A stretch of 14,464 bases of DNA, from contig JAIENF010000797.1 in assembly GCA_019751575.1 (NCBI GenBank), positions 1 through 14,464 on the forward strand, in the 5' to 3' direction. The stretch comes from Burkholderiales bacterium. GTDB taxonomy: Bacteria > Pseudomonadota > Gammaproteobacteria > Burkholderiales > CAIKXV01. Within the stretch, counting starts at the first letter, position 1, and each line of letters starts with the position of its first letter. The position numbers and the translations under genes are program-made. The notes below the pieces were generated by a model. It saw only the letters and a program-made list of their open reading frames with translations, made no database searches and was not told where the DNA came from. This document shows, piece by piece, positions 1 to 6,160 of the stretch.

Positions 1-767
1 TCAAGAAGGAATTCCCCGGCATGGTCGAGCGCTGCGCCGACTGCGGCTTCGACCTCGTGGGCGGGCTGGTCGAGGTGGTGCCGACCGCGCACTACATGAT
101 GGGCGGCGTGGTGTTCCGCACCGACTGCTCGACCGACCTGCCCGGGCTGTTCGCGGCGGGCGAGGATACCGGCGGCGTGCATGGCGCGAACCGCCTGGGC
201 GGCAATGGCGTCGCGAATTCGACCGTGTATGGCGGCATCGCCGGCGACACGATGGGCGCGTGGGTGGCCGGTAACGGCGTGTTCCACGAGCCGGACGAGG
301 GTTCGATCGAAGCTGGCATTGCGCGCGTCACGCTGCCGTTCGCCGCCGGCAGCAAGGGGCCGGCGACCGGCCTGTCCGACATCCGCACCCGGCTGCATGA
401 CCTGATGTGGGACGACGTCGGCATCTTCCGCGACGCGGCGAGCCTTTCGCGTGCCAGCGGCGCCCTGGAAGAACTCGACGCGCGGCTGGATGCGACCGGC
501 GTGGCCGATGGCCAGCGCGGGTTCAACCTGACCTGGCACGACTGGATCAACCTGAAGAACCTGGTGCTGGTGAGCCAGGCGATCCGCGGCGCGGCCGAAC
601 AGCGCGAGGACTCCCGCGGTGCGCATTACCGGAACGACTTCCCGGACGTGCGCGACCTCGAGAACTCGCGCTACACGACGGTGCGGATCGACGGTGGCCG
701 CTTCGACTACGGCACGCGGCCGGTGGTGTTCAGCCGGGTGAAGCCGGGGCAGTCGCTGATCAACTGA
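1..767 (+). CDS. FAD-dependent fumarate reductase/succinate dehydrogenase-type flavoprotein, C-terminal part (5' end outside window)
   Basis: The reading frame is open from base 3, so the gene begins before the window; 254 C-terminal residues are present. The ATG at 21 is internal, because the family sequence (KKEFPG) continues upstream of it. Visible family marks are TAHYMMGG, holding the substrate-site His of the succinate dehydrogenase/fumarate reductase/aspartate oxidase superfamily, and GANRLGGNGVANSTV, holding the catalytic-type Arg and a flavin contact. A helical C-terminal domain follows (RTRLHDLMWDDVGIFRDAASL and HYRNDFPD, typical of PF02910). The protein would oxidise or reduce a dicarboxylate-like substrate with bound FAD. 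The lone flavoprotein next to an Ldh2-family enzyme, with no sdhB/C/D genes in view, suggests a peripheral organic-acid pathway and not complex II itself. The substrate cannot be told from this part. Confidence 0.88.
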   Translation, partial: KKEFPGMVERCADCGFDLVGGLVEVVPTAHYMMGGVVFRTDCSTDLPGLFAAGEDTGGVHGANRLGGNGVANSTVYGGIAGDTMGAWVAGNGVFHEPDEGSIEAGIARVTLPFAAGSKGPATGLSDIRTRLHDLMWDDVGIFRDAASLSRASGALEELDARLDATGVADGQRGFNLTWHDWINLKNLVLVSQAIRGAAEQREDSRGAHYRNDFPDVRDLENSRYTTVRIDGGRFDYGTRPVVFSRVKPGQSLIN

Positions 768-791
768 ACGGTCGATCGGCTGAGCGGTCGC

Positions 792-799
792 AAGGAGGT
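792..799 (+). promoter_or_regulatory. Ribosome binding site AAGGAGGT of the Ldh2-family gene
   Basis: A full-length anti-Shine-Dalgarno match, AAGGAGGT, lies 6 bases before the ATG at 806. It settles the start of the downstream gene, whose frame stays open far upstream (to about 407) inside the flavoprotein gene. Confidence 0.9.
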
Positions 800-805
800 C
801 CAGCC

Positions 806-1849
806 ATGGCGGTACCGGTCCCGGAAGACGTCCTGCATCGCTTCGCCGTCGCGTTGCTGTCATCGGCAGGCATGCCCGCAGGCGATGCGGCCAGCGTGGC
901 CGACCTGCTCGTGTGGGCCGACCTGCGCGGCGTGCATTCGCATGGCGCCTCGCGCCTGCCGCAGTACGCCGGCTGGCTTGCCAGCGGCGAGATGAATGCG
1001 TCGCCCGTGATCCGCACGGTGGTGGATCTTCCGGCGCTGCAGGTGATCGAAGGCGACCGCTGTGCGGGTGCGCTCGGCATGCGCCATGCGGTCGACGCGG
1101 TGATCGGACGCGCACGCACTGCCGGATCATCGGTGGCCCTGCTGCGCGCGACCACGCATACCGGCGCGATCGGCTTCCACACCGAACGCATCGCGCGTGC
1201 GGGCATGCTCGGCGTCGCCGCCGCTGCGTCGGTGCCCTTGATGGCCTATCACGGAGCAGGGCGGGCGGCGCTGGGTACCGCACCGCTGTCGATCGCCGCA
1301 CCACGGGGCGACGGCCATCCACCGATCGTGTTCGACATGGCTTCCGCCGTGGTGGCGATGGGCAAGCTGCGCCAGGCGAAGGCGAAAGGCGAGCCGATCC
1401 CGGCCGACTGGGCACTCGATGCACACGGCCAGCCGACGACCGATCCCGCGCTGGCCAAGGTGCCGCTGCCGGTCGGCGGCGCCAAGGGGTCAGGTCTTGC
1501 GCTGATGTTCGAAGTGATCGCCAGCCTGCTCACCGCCAATCCGATCCTCACGCCGGCGCTGGCCGCCGCGGGAGGATCGAAGCATCCCCATGTGCAGAAC
1601 GCCTTCGTGATGGCGCTCGATATCGACCGCATCGTCGATCCCGATGCCTACCGCCGCGACATCGAGACGCTCGCCGCCACCATCCATGCATTGCCGCCCA
1701 ACGGCGCATCCCCCGTGATGCTGCCCGGCGAACGCGGCGAAAGGAAGCGCGCCGAACAGGCACTGGCCGGCATCGCCCTGCCCGCCGGCGTCCGCCGCGA
1801 CCTCACCGCCCTCGCAGCCTCCCTCCACGTTCCTTTGCCCTGGGCGTAA
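806..1849 (+). CDS. Ldh2/malate-L-lactate dehydrogenase family NAD(P)-dependent oxidoreductase
   Basis: This 347-residue protein has the usual length for the Ldh2 family (PF02615), whose members oxidise 2-hydroxyacids such as malate, lactate, sulfolactate or ureidoglycolate, or reduce cyclic imines, with NAD(P). The family marks appear in order: RGVHSHGASRLPQY (41-54; S45, H46), TTHTGAIG with H118 (116-123), LGTAPLSIAAP (156-166), FDMASAVVAMGK (177-188, D178), KGEPIPADWALD (194-205), and GGAKGSGLALM (224-234) near the cofactor site. There is no signal peptide, so it is cytoplasmic. It lies 38 bases after the flavoprotein stop and is probably in the same operon. The start at 806 is fixed by the perfect Shine-Dalgarno. 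The codons for KGSGL (AAG GGG TCA GGT CTT) are unusual for this genome. Substrate is unknown; family assignment is secure. Confidence 0.93.
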   Translation: MAVPVPEDVLHRFAVALLSSAGMPAGDAASVADLLVWADLRGVHSHGASRLPQYAGWLASGEMNASPVIRTVVDLPALQVIEGDRCAGALGMRHAVDAVIGRARTAGSSVALLRATTHTGAIGFHTERIARAGMLGVAAAASVPLMAYHGAGRAALGTAPLSIAAPRGDGHPPIVFDMASAVVAMGKLRQAKAKGEPIPADWALDAHGQPTTDPALAKVPLPVGGAKGSGLALMFEVIASLLTANPILTPALAAAGGSKHPHVQNAFVMALDIDRIVDPDAYRRDIETLAATIHALPPNGASPVMLPGERGERKRAEQALAGIALPAGVRRDLTALAASLHVPLPWA

Positions 1850-1894
1850 TCCGGGTCAGAGACGATTTTCCATAAATCGTCTCTGACCCGGATT
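1848..1894. repeat. Perfect 21-bp inverted repeat (REP-like hairpin, GGGTCAG core), possible bidirectional terminator
   Basis: Bases 1848-1868 are exactly complementary to 1874-1894 around the 5-base loop TCCAT. The arm contains GGGTCAGAGACGATTT. The left arm overlaps the TAA stop of the Ldh2-family gene (1847-1849), and the right arm ends 11 bases from the polA stop on the other strand. No T-tract follows on either strand, so it is not a classical intrinsic terminator. The arm begins AA..(3 nt)..GGGTCAG, as does the hairpin at 5415-5483. That shared foot suggests a REP-type mobile or repetitive element, by inference. Confidence 0.85.
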
Positions 1895-1905
1895 GTTCAT
1901 CCGCA

Positions 1906-4680
1906 TCAGTGGGCGGTTTCCCAGTTGGGGCCGGTGCCGACTTCGACGAGCAGGGGGACGGCGAGGGCGGCGACGCCGTTCATCAGGCGGGGCAGGGCCT
2001 CGGCGATCGCGGTGCGTTCGGCGTCGGGTACTTCGAGCACGAGTTCATCGTGGACCTGCATGATGATGCGGGTGGACATCTTCGCCTCGTGCAGGTGGCG
2101 GTCGACGGCGATCATCGCCAGCTTGATCAGGTCGGCGGCGGTGCCCTGCATCGGCGCGTTGATCGCGGCGCGTTCGGCGCCCTGGCGGCGGCCCTGGTTC
2201 GTGCTTCGGATGTCGGGCAGGTAGAGCCTGCGGCCGAACACGGTCTCGACGAAGCCGGCATCGTGCGCGGCGGCGCGGGTGCGGCGCATGTAGTCGGCCA
2301 CGCCGGGATAGCGCATGAAGTAGCGGTCGATGTACTGCTGCGCCGCCGAGCGCTCGATGCCCAGCTGTGAAGCCAGCCCGAACGCCGACATGCCGTAGAT
2401 CAGCCCGAAGTTGATCACCTTTGCATAGCGGCGCTGCTCGCTGCTGACGTCCGAAGGCACGGTGGCGAAGATCTCGGCGGCCGTCGCGCGGTGGATGTCT
2501 TCGCCGGCGGCGAACGCCTTGAGCAGTCCCTCGTCGCCGGACAGGTGGGCCATGATGCGCAGCTCGATCTGCGAATAGTCGGCCGACACGATCGCGCTGC
2601 CCGGCGGTGCGATGAACGCCTCGCGGATGCGCCGGCCCTCGGCGGTGCGCACCGGGATGTTCTGCAGGTTGGGTTCGTTCGACGACAGGCGCCCGGTGAC
2701 CGCCACCGCCTGCGAATAGTTGGTGTGCACGCGCCCGGTGCGCGCATTGACCATCTTCGGCAGCTTGTCGGTGTAGGTCGACTTCAGCTTGGACATCGAC
2801 CGGTGCTCGAGCAGCAGCTTGGGCAGCGGATAGTCGAGCGCGAGCTCGGTCAGCACGTCCTCGTCGGTCGATGGCGTGCCGCTGGGCGTCTTGCGGATGA
2901 CCGGCATGCTCAGCTTGCCGAACAGGATCTCCTGGATCTGCTTCGGCGAATTCAGGTTGAACGGCTGCCCGGCCGCCTCGTACGCGCGCCGCTCGATGTC
3001 GATCAGCTTGGTGCCGAGTTCGTTGCTCTGCCGGTTGAGCAGTTGCGCGTCCACCAGCACGCCGGTGCGCTCCATCGATTGCAGCACGCGCGCCACCGGG
3101 ATCTCGATCTCGCGATACAGCCGGTCCATCGGCGCGATCGCCGCCACCTGCGGATACAGCGCATGGTGCAGGCGCAGCGTGATGTCGGCGTCTTCCGCCG
3201 CATAGGCGGTCGCGCTTTCGATCGACACCTCGGCGAAGCCGATCTGCTTCGCGCCCTTGCCGGCCACCTGCTCGTAGGTGATGGTGGTCTCGCCGAGGTG
3301 GCGCAGCGCGAGGTCGTCCATGTCGTGCCGGCGATGGCTCTCGAGCACGTACGACTGCAGCAGCGTGTCGTGCACGATGCCGGCGATCCGCACGCCATGG
3401 TTCTCGAAGACGTGCGCGTCGTACTTCAGGTTCTGGCCGACCTTCGGGAAGGACTCGCCCTCCAGCCAGTGGCGCAGCCGCGCGAGCACGGCGTCACGGC
3501 CCAGCTGGTCAGGCGCGCCCGGGTAGCGGTGGCCGACCGGGATGTAGCAGGCGATGCCCGGCGCGGTCGACAGCGAAATGCCGACCAGTTCGGCGTTCAT
3601 CGGCTCAAGGCTGGTGGTCTCGGTATCCACCGCAGTGAGCGACGCGGCCTCGATGCGGGCGATCCACGCGTCGAGCTGCGCTTCGGTGGTCACGCATTCG
3701 TAGTGCCGTTCGACCGCGGCAGGTGCGGGCACCGGTGCCTCGGACGCGCCCGGCGCCCATTGCCGCGTCGTTGCCTCCGTCTGCGAGCCCTTGTGGTTGC
3801 CGCCGTTCGCCTCCGGATGGCGGGTGGCCCTTACCTCTGCCAGCCAGCTCTTGAACTCGAATCGCTCGAACAGCTCGGCGAGCCGTGCATCGTCTGGCTC
3901 GGCCGGAACCAGCCCCTCCGGGCCGAGCGGCAGTTCGACATCGCACTTGACCGTCACGAGCCTGCGCCCCATCGGCAGCCAGTCGAGTGCCTTGCGGAGG
4001 TTCTCGCCGACCACGCCGCCGATCTCGCCGGCATGGGCGATCACGCCATCGAGCGAACCATACTGCGCGATCCACTTCACCGCGGTCTTGGGGCCGACCT
4101 TGGCCACGCCCGGCACGTTGTCGACGGTGTCACCGACCAGCGACAGGTAGTCGACGATCAGCGCCGGCGCCACGCCGAACTTCGCCTGCACTGCCGCCGG
4201 ATCGAGCGTTTCGTTGCTCATCGTGTTGACCAGGGTGGTCGATTCATCGACCAGCTGCGCGAGATCCTTGTCGCCGGTGGACACGACGGTGCGCATCGAA
4301 TGCGTGCGTGCCCGTGCGGCCAGCGTGCCGATCACGTCATCGGCCTCGACGCCCTCGATCATGACGATCGGCCAGCCCAGGGCGCGGATGGCCTCGTGGA
4401 TCGGCGGGATCTGCAGCGCGAGGTCGTCGGGCATCGGGGAGCGCGTCGCCTTGTACTCCGGATACCAGTCGTCGCGGAAGGTCTTTCCCTTGGCGTCGAA
4501 CACGCACGCCCTATAATCCGCCGGGACTTCGCGCTGCAGACGGCGCAGCATGTTGATCACGCCATAGATCGCGCCCGTGGGTTCCCCCGCGTTGTTGCGC
4601 AGGTCGGGCAGTGCATGGAATGCGCGGTAGAGGTACGACGATGCGTCGACCAGCAGCAGTGTCTTCAAGGAGCGACCCAT
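1906..4680 (-). CDS. polA: DNA polymerase I
   Basis: This 924-residue enzyme fills Okazaki-fragment and repair gaps and removes RNA primers; E. coli PolA has 928 residues. All three activities look intact. The 5'-3' exonuclease spans about 1-290 (LVDASSYLYRAFH near 10-22, GDKDLAQLVD 136-145, GDTVDNVPGVAKVGPKTA 183-200). The 3'-5' proofreading domain spans about 325-515: DTET (D352, E354), D421 in NLKYDAHVF, Y493 and D497 in YAAEDAD. The polymerase domain has motif A DYSQIELRI (D701), the O-helix RRYAKVINFGLIYG (R750, K754, F758, Y762) and motif C QVHDEL (H877, D878). A variable linker lies at about 285-325. The frame stays open upstream to 4854, but homology begins at the ATG at 4680. No good Shine-Dalgarno precedes it. 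The start overlaps that of the divergent LOG gene by 2 bases. Confidence 0.97.
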   Translation of the reverse strand: MGRSLKTLLLVDASSYLYRAFHALPDLRNNAGEPTGAIYGVINMLRRLQREVPADYRACVFDAKGKTFRDDWYPEYKATRSPMPDDLALQIPPIHEAIRALGWPIVMIEGVEADDVIGTLAARARTHSMRTVVSTGDKDLAQLVDESTTLVNTMSNETLDPAAVQAKFGVAPALIVDYLSLVGDTVDNVPGVAKVGPKTAVKWIAQYGSLDGVIAHAGEIGGVVGENLRKALDWLPMGRRLVTVKCDVELPLGPEGLVPAEPDDARLAELFERFEFKSWLAEVRATRHPEANGGNHKGSQTEATTRQWAPGASEAPVPAPAAVERHYECVTTEAQLDAWIARIEAASLTAVDTETTSLEPMNAELVGISLSTAPGIACYIPVGHRYPGAPDQLGRDAVLARLRHWLEGESFPKVGQNLKYDAHVFENHGVRIAGIVHDTLLQSYVLESHRRHDMDDLALRHLGETTITYEQVAGKGAKQIGFAEVSIESATAYAAEDADITLRLHHALYPQVAAIAPMDRLYREIEIPVARVLQSMERTGVLVDAQLLNRQSNELGTKLIDIERRAYEAAGQPFNLNSPKQIQEILFGKLSMPVIRKTPSGTPSTDEDVLTELALDYPLPKLLLEHRSMSKLKSTYTDKLPKMVNARTGRVHTNYSQAVAVTGRLSSNEPNLQNIPVRTAEGRRIREAFIAPPGSAIVSADYSQIELRIMAHLSGDEGLLKAFAAGEDIHRATAAEIFATVPSDVSSEQRRYAKVINFGLIYGMSAFGLASQLGIERSAAQQYIDRYFMRYPGVADYMRRTRAAAHDAGFVETVFGRRLYLPDIRSTNQGRRQGAERAAINAPMQGTAADLIKLAMIAVDRHLHEAKMSTRIIMQVHDELVLEVPDAERTAIAEALPRLMNGVAALAVPLLVEVGTGPNWETAH
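4490..4517 (+). promoter_or_regulatory. Candidate sigma-70 promoter inside polA, facing the LOG-family gene
   Basis: On the + strand TTGGCG (4490-4495), a 16-base spacer and a perfect TATAAT (4512-4517) lie within polA. The hexamer is antisense to polA codons 55-57, which read GAT TAT AGG, where this genome normally favours GAC TAC CGC/CGG. This hints at constraint on the DNA. Transcription from here would give a leader of roughly 155 bases before the LOG gene at 4679. The -35 match is only partial. Confidence 0.4.
4667..4672 (+). promoter_or_regulatory. Ribosome binding site AAGGAG of the LOG-family gene
   Basis: AAGGAG ends 6 bases before the ATG at 4679. It sits inside the first codons of polA on the opposite strand. 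It supports 4679 over the in-frame ATG at 4691 as the start. Confidence 0.75.
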
Positions 4681-5413
4681 GCGTGAAAAGATGCCAGCCC
4701 TGCTCACACCCGCGGTGGAGCCCGAACTCGCCCGTCGGGTGGAGTCCTCGCGCGAGGCCTGGCGGGTGCTCGAGATTATGTCAGAGTTCATCGAGTCGAC
4801 CGAACGGCTGACCAACATCGCACCGGCGGTGAGCGTGTTCGGCAGCGCGCGCACGCCGCCGGACAGTGCCTACTACCTGCTCGCGGAGACCCTTTCCCGG
4901 AGGCTGTCGGATGCCGGCTTCGCGGTCATCTCGGGTGGAGGCCCGGGGATCATGGAAGCCGCGAACAAGGGCGCATTCTTCGGCCGCAGCCCCAGTGTCG
5001 GCCTGAACATACAGCTGCCGCACGAGCAGAACGCCAACCCTTACCAGGACGTGAGCCAGACGTTCCGGCACTTCTTCGCGCGCAAGGTCGCCTTCGTGAA
5101 GTTCGCCGTGGCCTACGTCGTGCTTCCCGGCGGCTTCGGCACGCTGGACGAACTGTTCGAGGCGCTGACGCTGGTACAGACCGGCAAGACGCGGCGCATG
5201 CCGATCATCCTGGTGCACACGCCGTTCTGGGGCGGGCTGATCGACTGGTTCCGCGACCGTCTGGTGGCCGAAGGGATGATCAGTCCCGAAGACATGAACC
5301 TGATCCAGCTGATCGACGATCCGGGCAAGGTCACGACCGCGATCTTCGACCACTACGAATCACGCGGCTTCGCACCGTCGGCGGAAGAGCGCGAGATACA
5401 ACTGAATCTCTGA
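4679..5413 (+). CDS. LOG-family (TIGR00730) Rossmann-fold protein, putative nucleotide 5'-monophosphate phosphoribohydrolase
   Basis: This 244-residue cytoplasmic protein carries the LOG signatures: SVFGSAR (52-58), SGGGPGIMEAANKGA (85-99), R135-K136 in FFARKVAF, and the nucleotide-binding/catalytic PGGFGTLDEL (150-159). Members were long mislabelled lysine decarboxylases. Characterised ones cleave the N-glycosidic bond of nucleoside 5'-monophosphates, either cytokinin nucleotides (LOG) or purine/pyrimidine nucleotides (PpnN-like). Which substrate applies here cannot be read from sequence. The N-terminal helix of about 45 residues before the Rossmann core marks the longer bacterial subgroup. 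Its start overlaps the polA start on the other strand, so its promoter must lie inside polA. A large hairpin begins 2 bases after its TGA stop. Family call is secure, activity inferred. Confidence 0.92.
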   Translation: MREKMPALLTPAVEPELARRVESSREAWRVLEIMSEFIESTERLTNIAPAVSVFGSARTPPDSAYYLLAETLSRRLSDAGFAVISGGGPGIMEAANKGAFFGRSPSVGLNIQLPHEQNANPYQDVSQTFRHFFARKVAFVKFAVAYVVLPGGFGTLDELFEALTLVQTGKTRRMPIILVHTPFWGGLIDWFRDRLVAEGMISPEDMNLIQLIDDPGKVTTAIFDHYESRGFAPSAEEREIQLNL

Positions 5414-5414
5414 A

Positions 5415-5483
5415 AACGAACTGGGGTCAGGTCTTGTCTTGTGCGTCTCCGACGCAAAAGACAAGACCTGACCCCAGTTCGTT
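5415..5483. repeat. Long inverted repeat (26-bp outer stem plus 6-bp inner stem), REP-like hairpin
   Basis: Bases 5415-5440 pair perfectly with 5458-5483; the arm contains AACTGGGGTCAGGTCTTG. Inside, TGCGTC (5442-5447) pairs with GACGCA (5451-5456) around the loop TCC, separated from the outer stem by one G/A mismatch. It starts 2 bases after the LOG-gene stop, in the convergent junction with the SWIB gene. There is no T-tract. Like the hairpin at 1848-1894, its arm has AA, three variable bases, then GGGTCAG. Fourteen bases of the arm recur at 1486-1499. Confidence 0.88.
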
Positions 5484-5532
5484 GCACGCGATCCGCGTGC
5501 GGCCCTGCTGCCGGCCGCCGGGGATCGCGTGC
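5484..5532. terminator. Second GC-rich hairpin, probable transcription stop for the SWIB gene
   Basis: GCACGCGATCC (5484-5494) is the exact reverse complement of 5522-5532. Nested inside, GCGGCC (5499-5504) pairs with GGCCGC (5513-5518). An alternative small hairpin, GCACGC-GATCC-GCGTGC, forms at 5484-5500. The structure begins 6 bases past the SWIB stop when read on the - strand and abuts the longer hairpin. No U-run follows, so termination is inferred from position and stability only. Confidence 0.5.
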
Positions 5533-5538
5533 CCTCGC

Positions 5539-5934
5539 TCAGGAGGAGAGCTGCTTCGAGACGAGCTTGGTCAGGTCGAACATCGAGACCTGCTTCTTGC
5601 CACCGAAGATCGGGCCGAGCTTCGCGTCGGCATTGATGTTGCGGCGGTTGACGCTGTCCTGCAGGCCGTTCTTCTTGATGTAGGCCCAGATCTTCTTCGT
5701 GACGTCAGGACGCGACAGCGGCTTGTCGCCGACGATCGCCGCGAGCAGGGCGCTCGGCTTCAACGCGACCATGAAGGCGGCGTTCGGCTTGCGCGCGACC
5801 TTCTTCTTCGCGGCCTTCTTCTTCGCGACCTTCTTCGGTGCTGCCTTCTTCGCAGCCTTCTTCGCGACGACTTTCTTGACGGCTTTCTTTGCGACCTTCT
5901 TAGCGGCTTTCTTGGCGGGCTTCTTGGCAGCCAT
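5539..5934 (-). CDS. SWIB/MDM2-domain protein with histone H1-like lysine/alanine-rich N-terminal tail
   Basis: This 131-residue protein has two parts. Residues 1-50 are almost only Lys, Ala, Val and Pro in KKA/KKV/AKK repeats, like the bacterial H1-like proteins (BpH1, HctB, AlgP tails) that coat or bridge DNA through charge. Residues about 51-129 form a SWIB domain (ALKPSALLAAIVG, then LSRPDVTKKIWAYIKKNGLQD, with DLTKLVSKQL at the end), a fold shared with chlamydial SWIB proteins and eukaryotic SWI/SNF subunits. The likely role is nucleoid-associated DNA binding or compaction, by inference. GGAGA lies 8 bases before the ATG at 5934. It is a single-gene unit, divergent from the DUF2782 gene and convergent with the LOG gene, with hairpins after its stop. 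Confidence 0.92.
   Translation of the reverse strand: MAAKKPAKKAAKKVAKKAVKKVVAKKAAKKAAPKKVAKKKAAKKKVARKPNAAFMVALKPSALLAAIVGDKPLSRPDVTKKIWAYIKKNGLQDSVNRRNINADAKLGPIFGGKKQVSMFDLTKLVSKQLSS
5794..5931 (-). repeat. Degenerate tandem repeat encoding the Lys/Ala tail
   Basis: The tail is written with short units of the type GCN AAG AAG (seen on the + strand as cttcttNgc), repeated with small changes and irregular 9-15-base periods. Such tracts in H1-like genes are known to change length by slippage or recombination. The codons vary enough (AAG/AAA, GCC/GCT/GCG) to weaken slippage here. Confidence 0.7.
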
Positions 5935-6160
5935 TCAGGGTATCTCCATGGGATTGGTTTGAAGCCTTCCGCTGGGCGACCGGTACCGTCGCTACGGAGG
6001 ACTGTGCGGAAGTGTAACGATGCTACGAGAGAAGAATAGGGCTTTTCGAAGCTTTTTGCCTAGGAAGGCGCGCCGCGGTGCATCACGGGTGGAACGCATT
6101 CCGATGGCGGCGCGGCCCGAGGTTCCCTAGAATGACGCTTTGCAGAACACTGAGCCCGCC
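5935..6160. other. Divergent intergenic spacer between the SWIB and DUF2782 genes
   Basis: These 226 bases must hold the promoters of the SWIB gene (- strand) and of the DUF2782-thrB-BPSS1780 cluster (+ strand). The middle part around 6010-6060 is clearly richer in A+T than its surroundings. Weak -10 candidates are TAGAAT at 6128-6133 (+) and TATTCT at 6038-6033 (-). Neither has a convincing -35. No ORF, RNA gene or strong hairpin was seen. Confidence 0.5.

Noticed and set aside
407..805. Possible N-terminal extension of the Ldh2-family protein
   Set aside because: The upstream part overlaps the flavoprotein gene and has no family similarity. A perfect AAGGAGGT fixes the start at 806.
1848..1894. 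Hairpin as a classical Rho-independent terminator
   Set aside because: No T-run follows on either strand; recorded as a repeat with possible terminator function.
2491..4686. 731-codon open frame on the + strand opposite polA
   Set aside because: It is an antisense shadow of a clear polA with all motifs. The translation is His/Arg/Gly/Asp-rich with no domain pattern, as expected in GC-rich DNA.
4774..4779. CATAAT on the - strand as a polA -10 element
   Set aside because: No acceptable -35 at the right distance; too weak to call.
4681..4854. 58-residue N-terminal extension of PolA
   Set aside because: PolA homology begins at the ATG at 4680, and the extension is antisense to the conserved LOG-family N-terminus.
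5434..6039. Leu/Phe/Arg-rich frame on the + strand opposite the SWIB gene
   Set aside because: Antisense reading of the Lys/Ala repeat; it also runs through the hairpins.
6140..6160. TTG start 7 codons upstream for the DUF2782 protein
   Set aside because: The ATG at 6161 gives a standard signal peptide. No Shine-Dalgarno favours the TTG.
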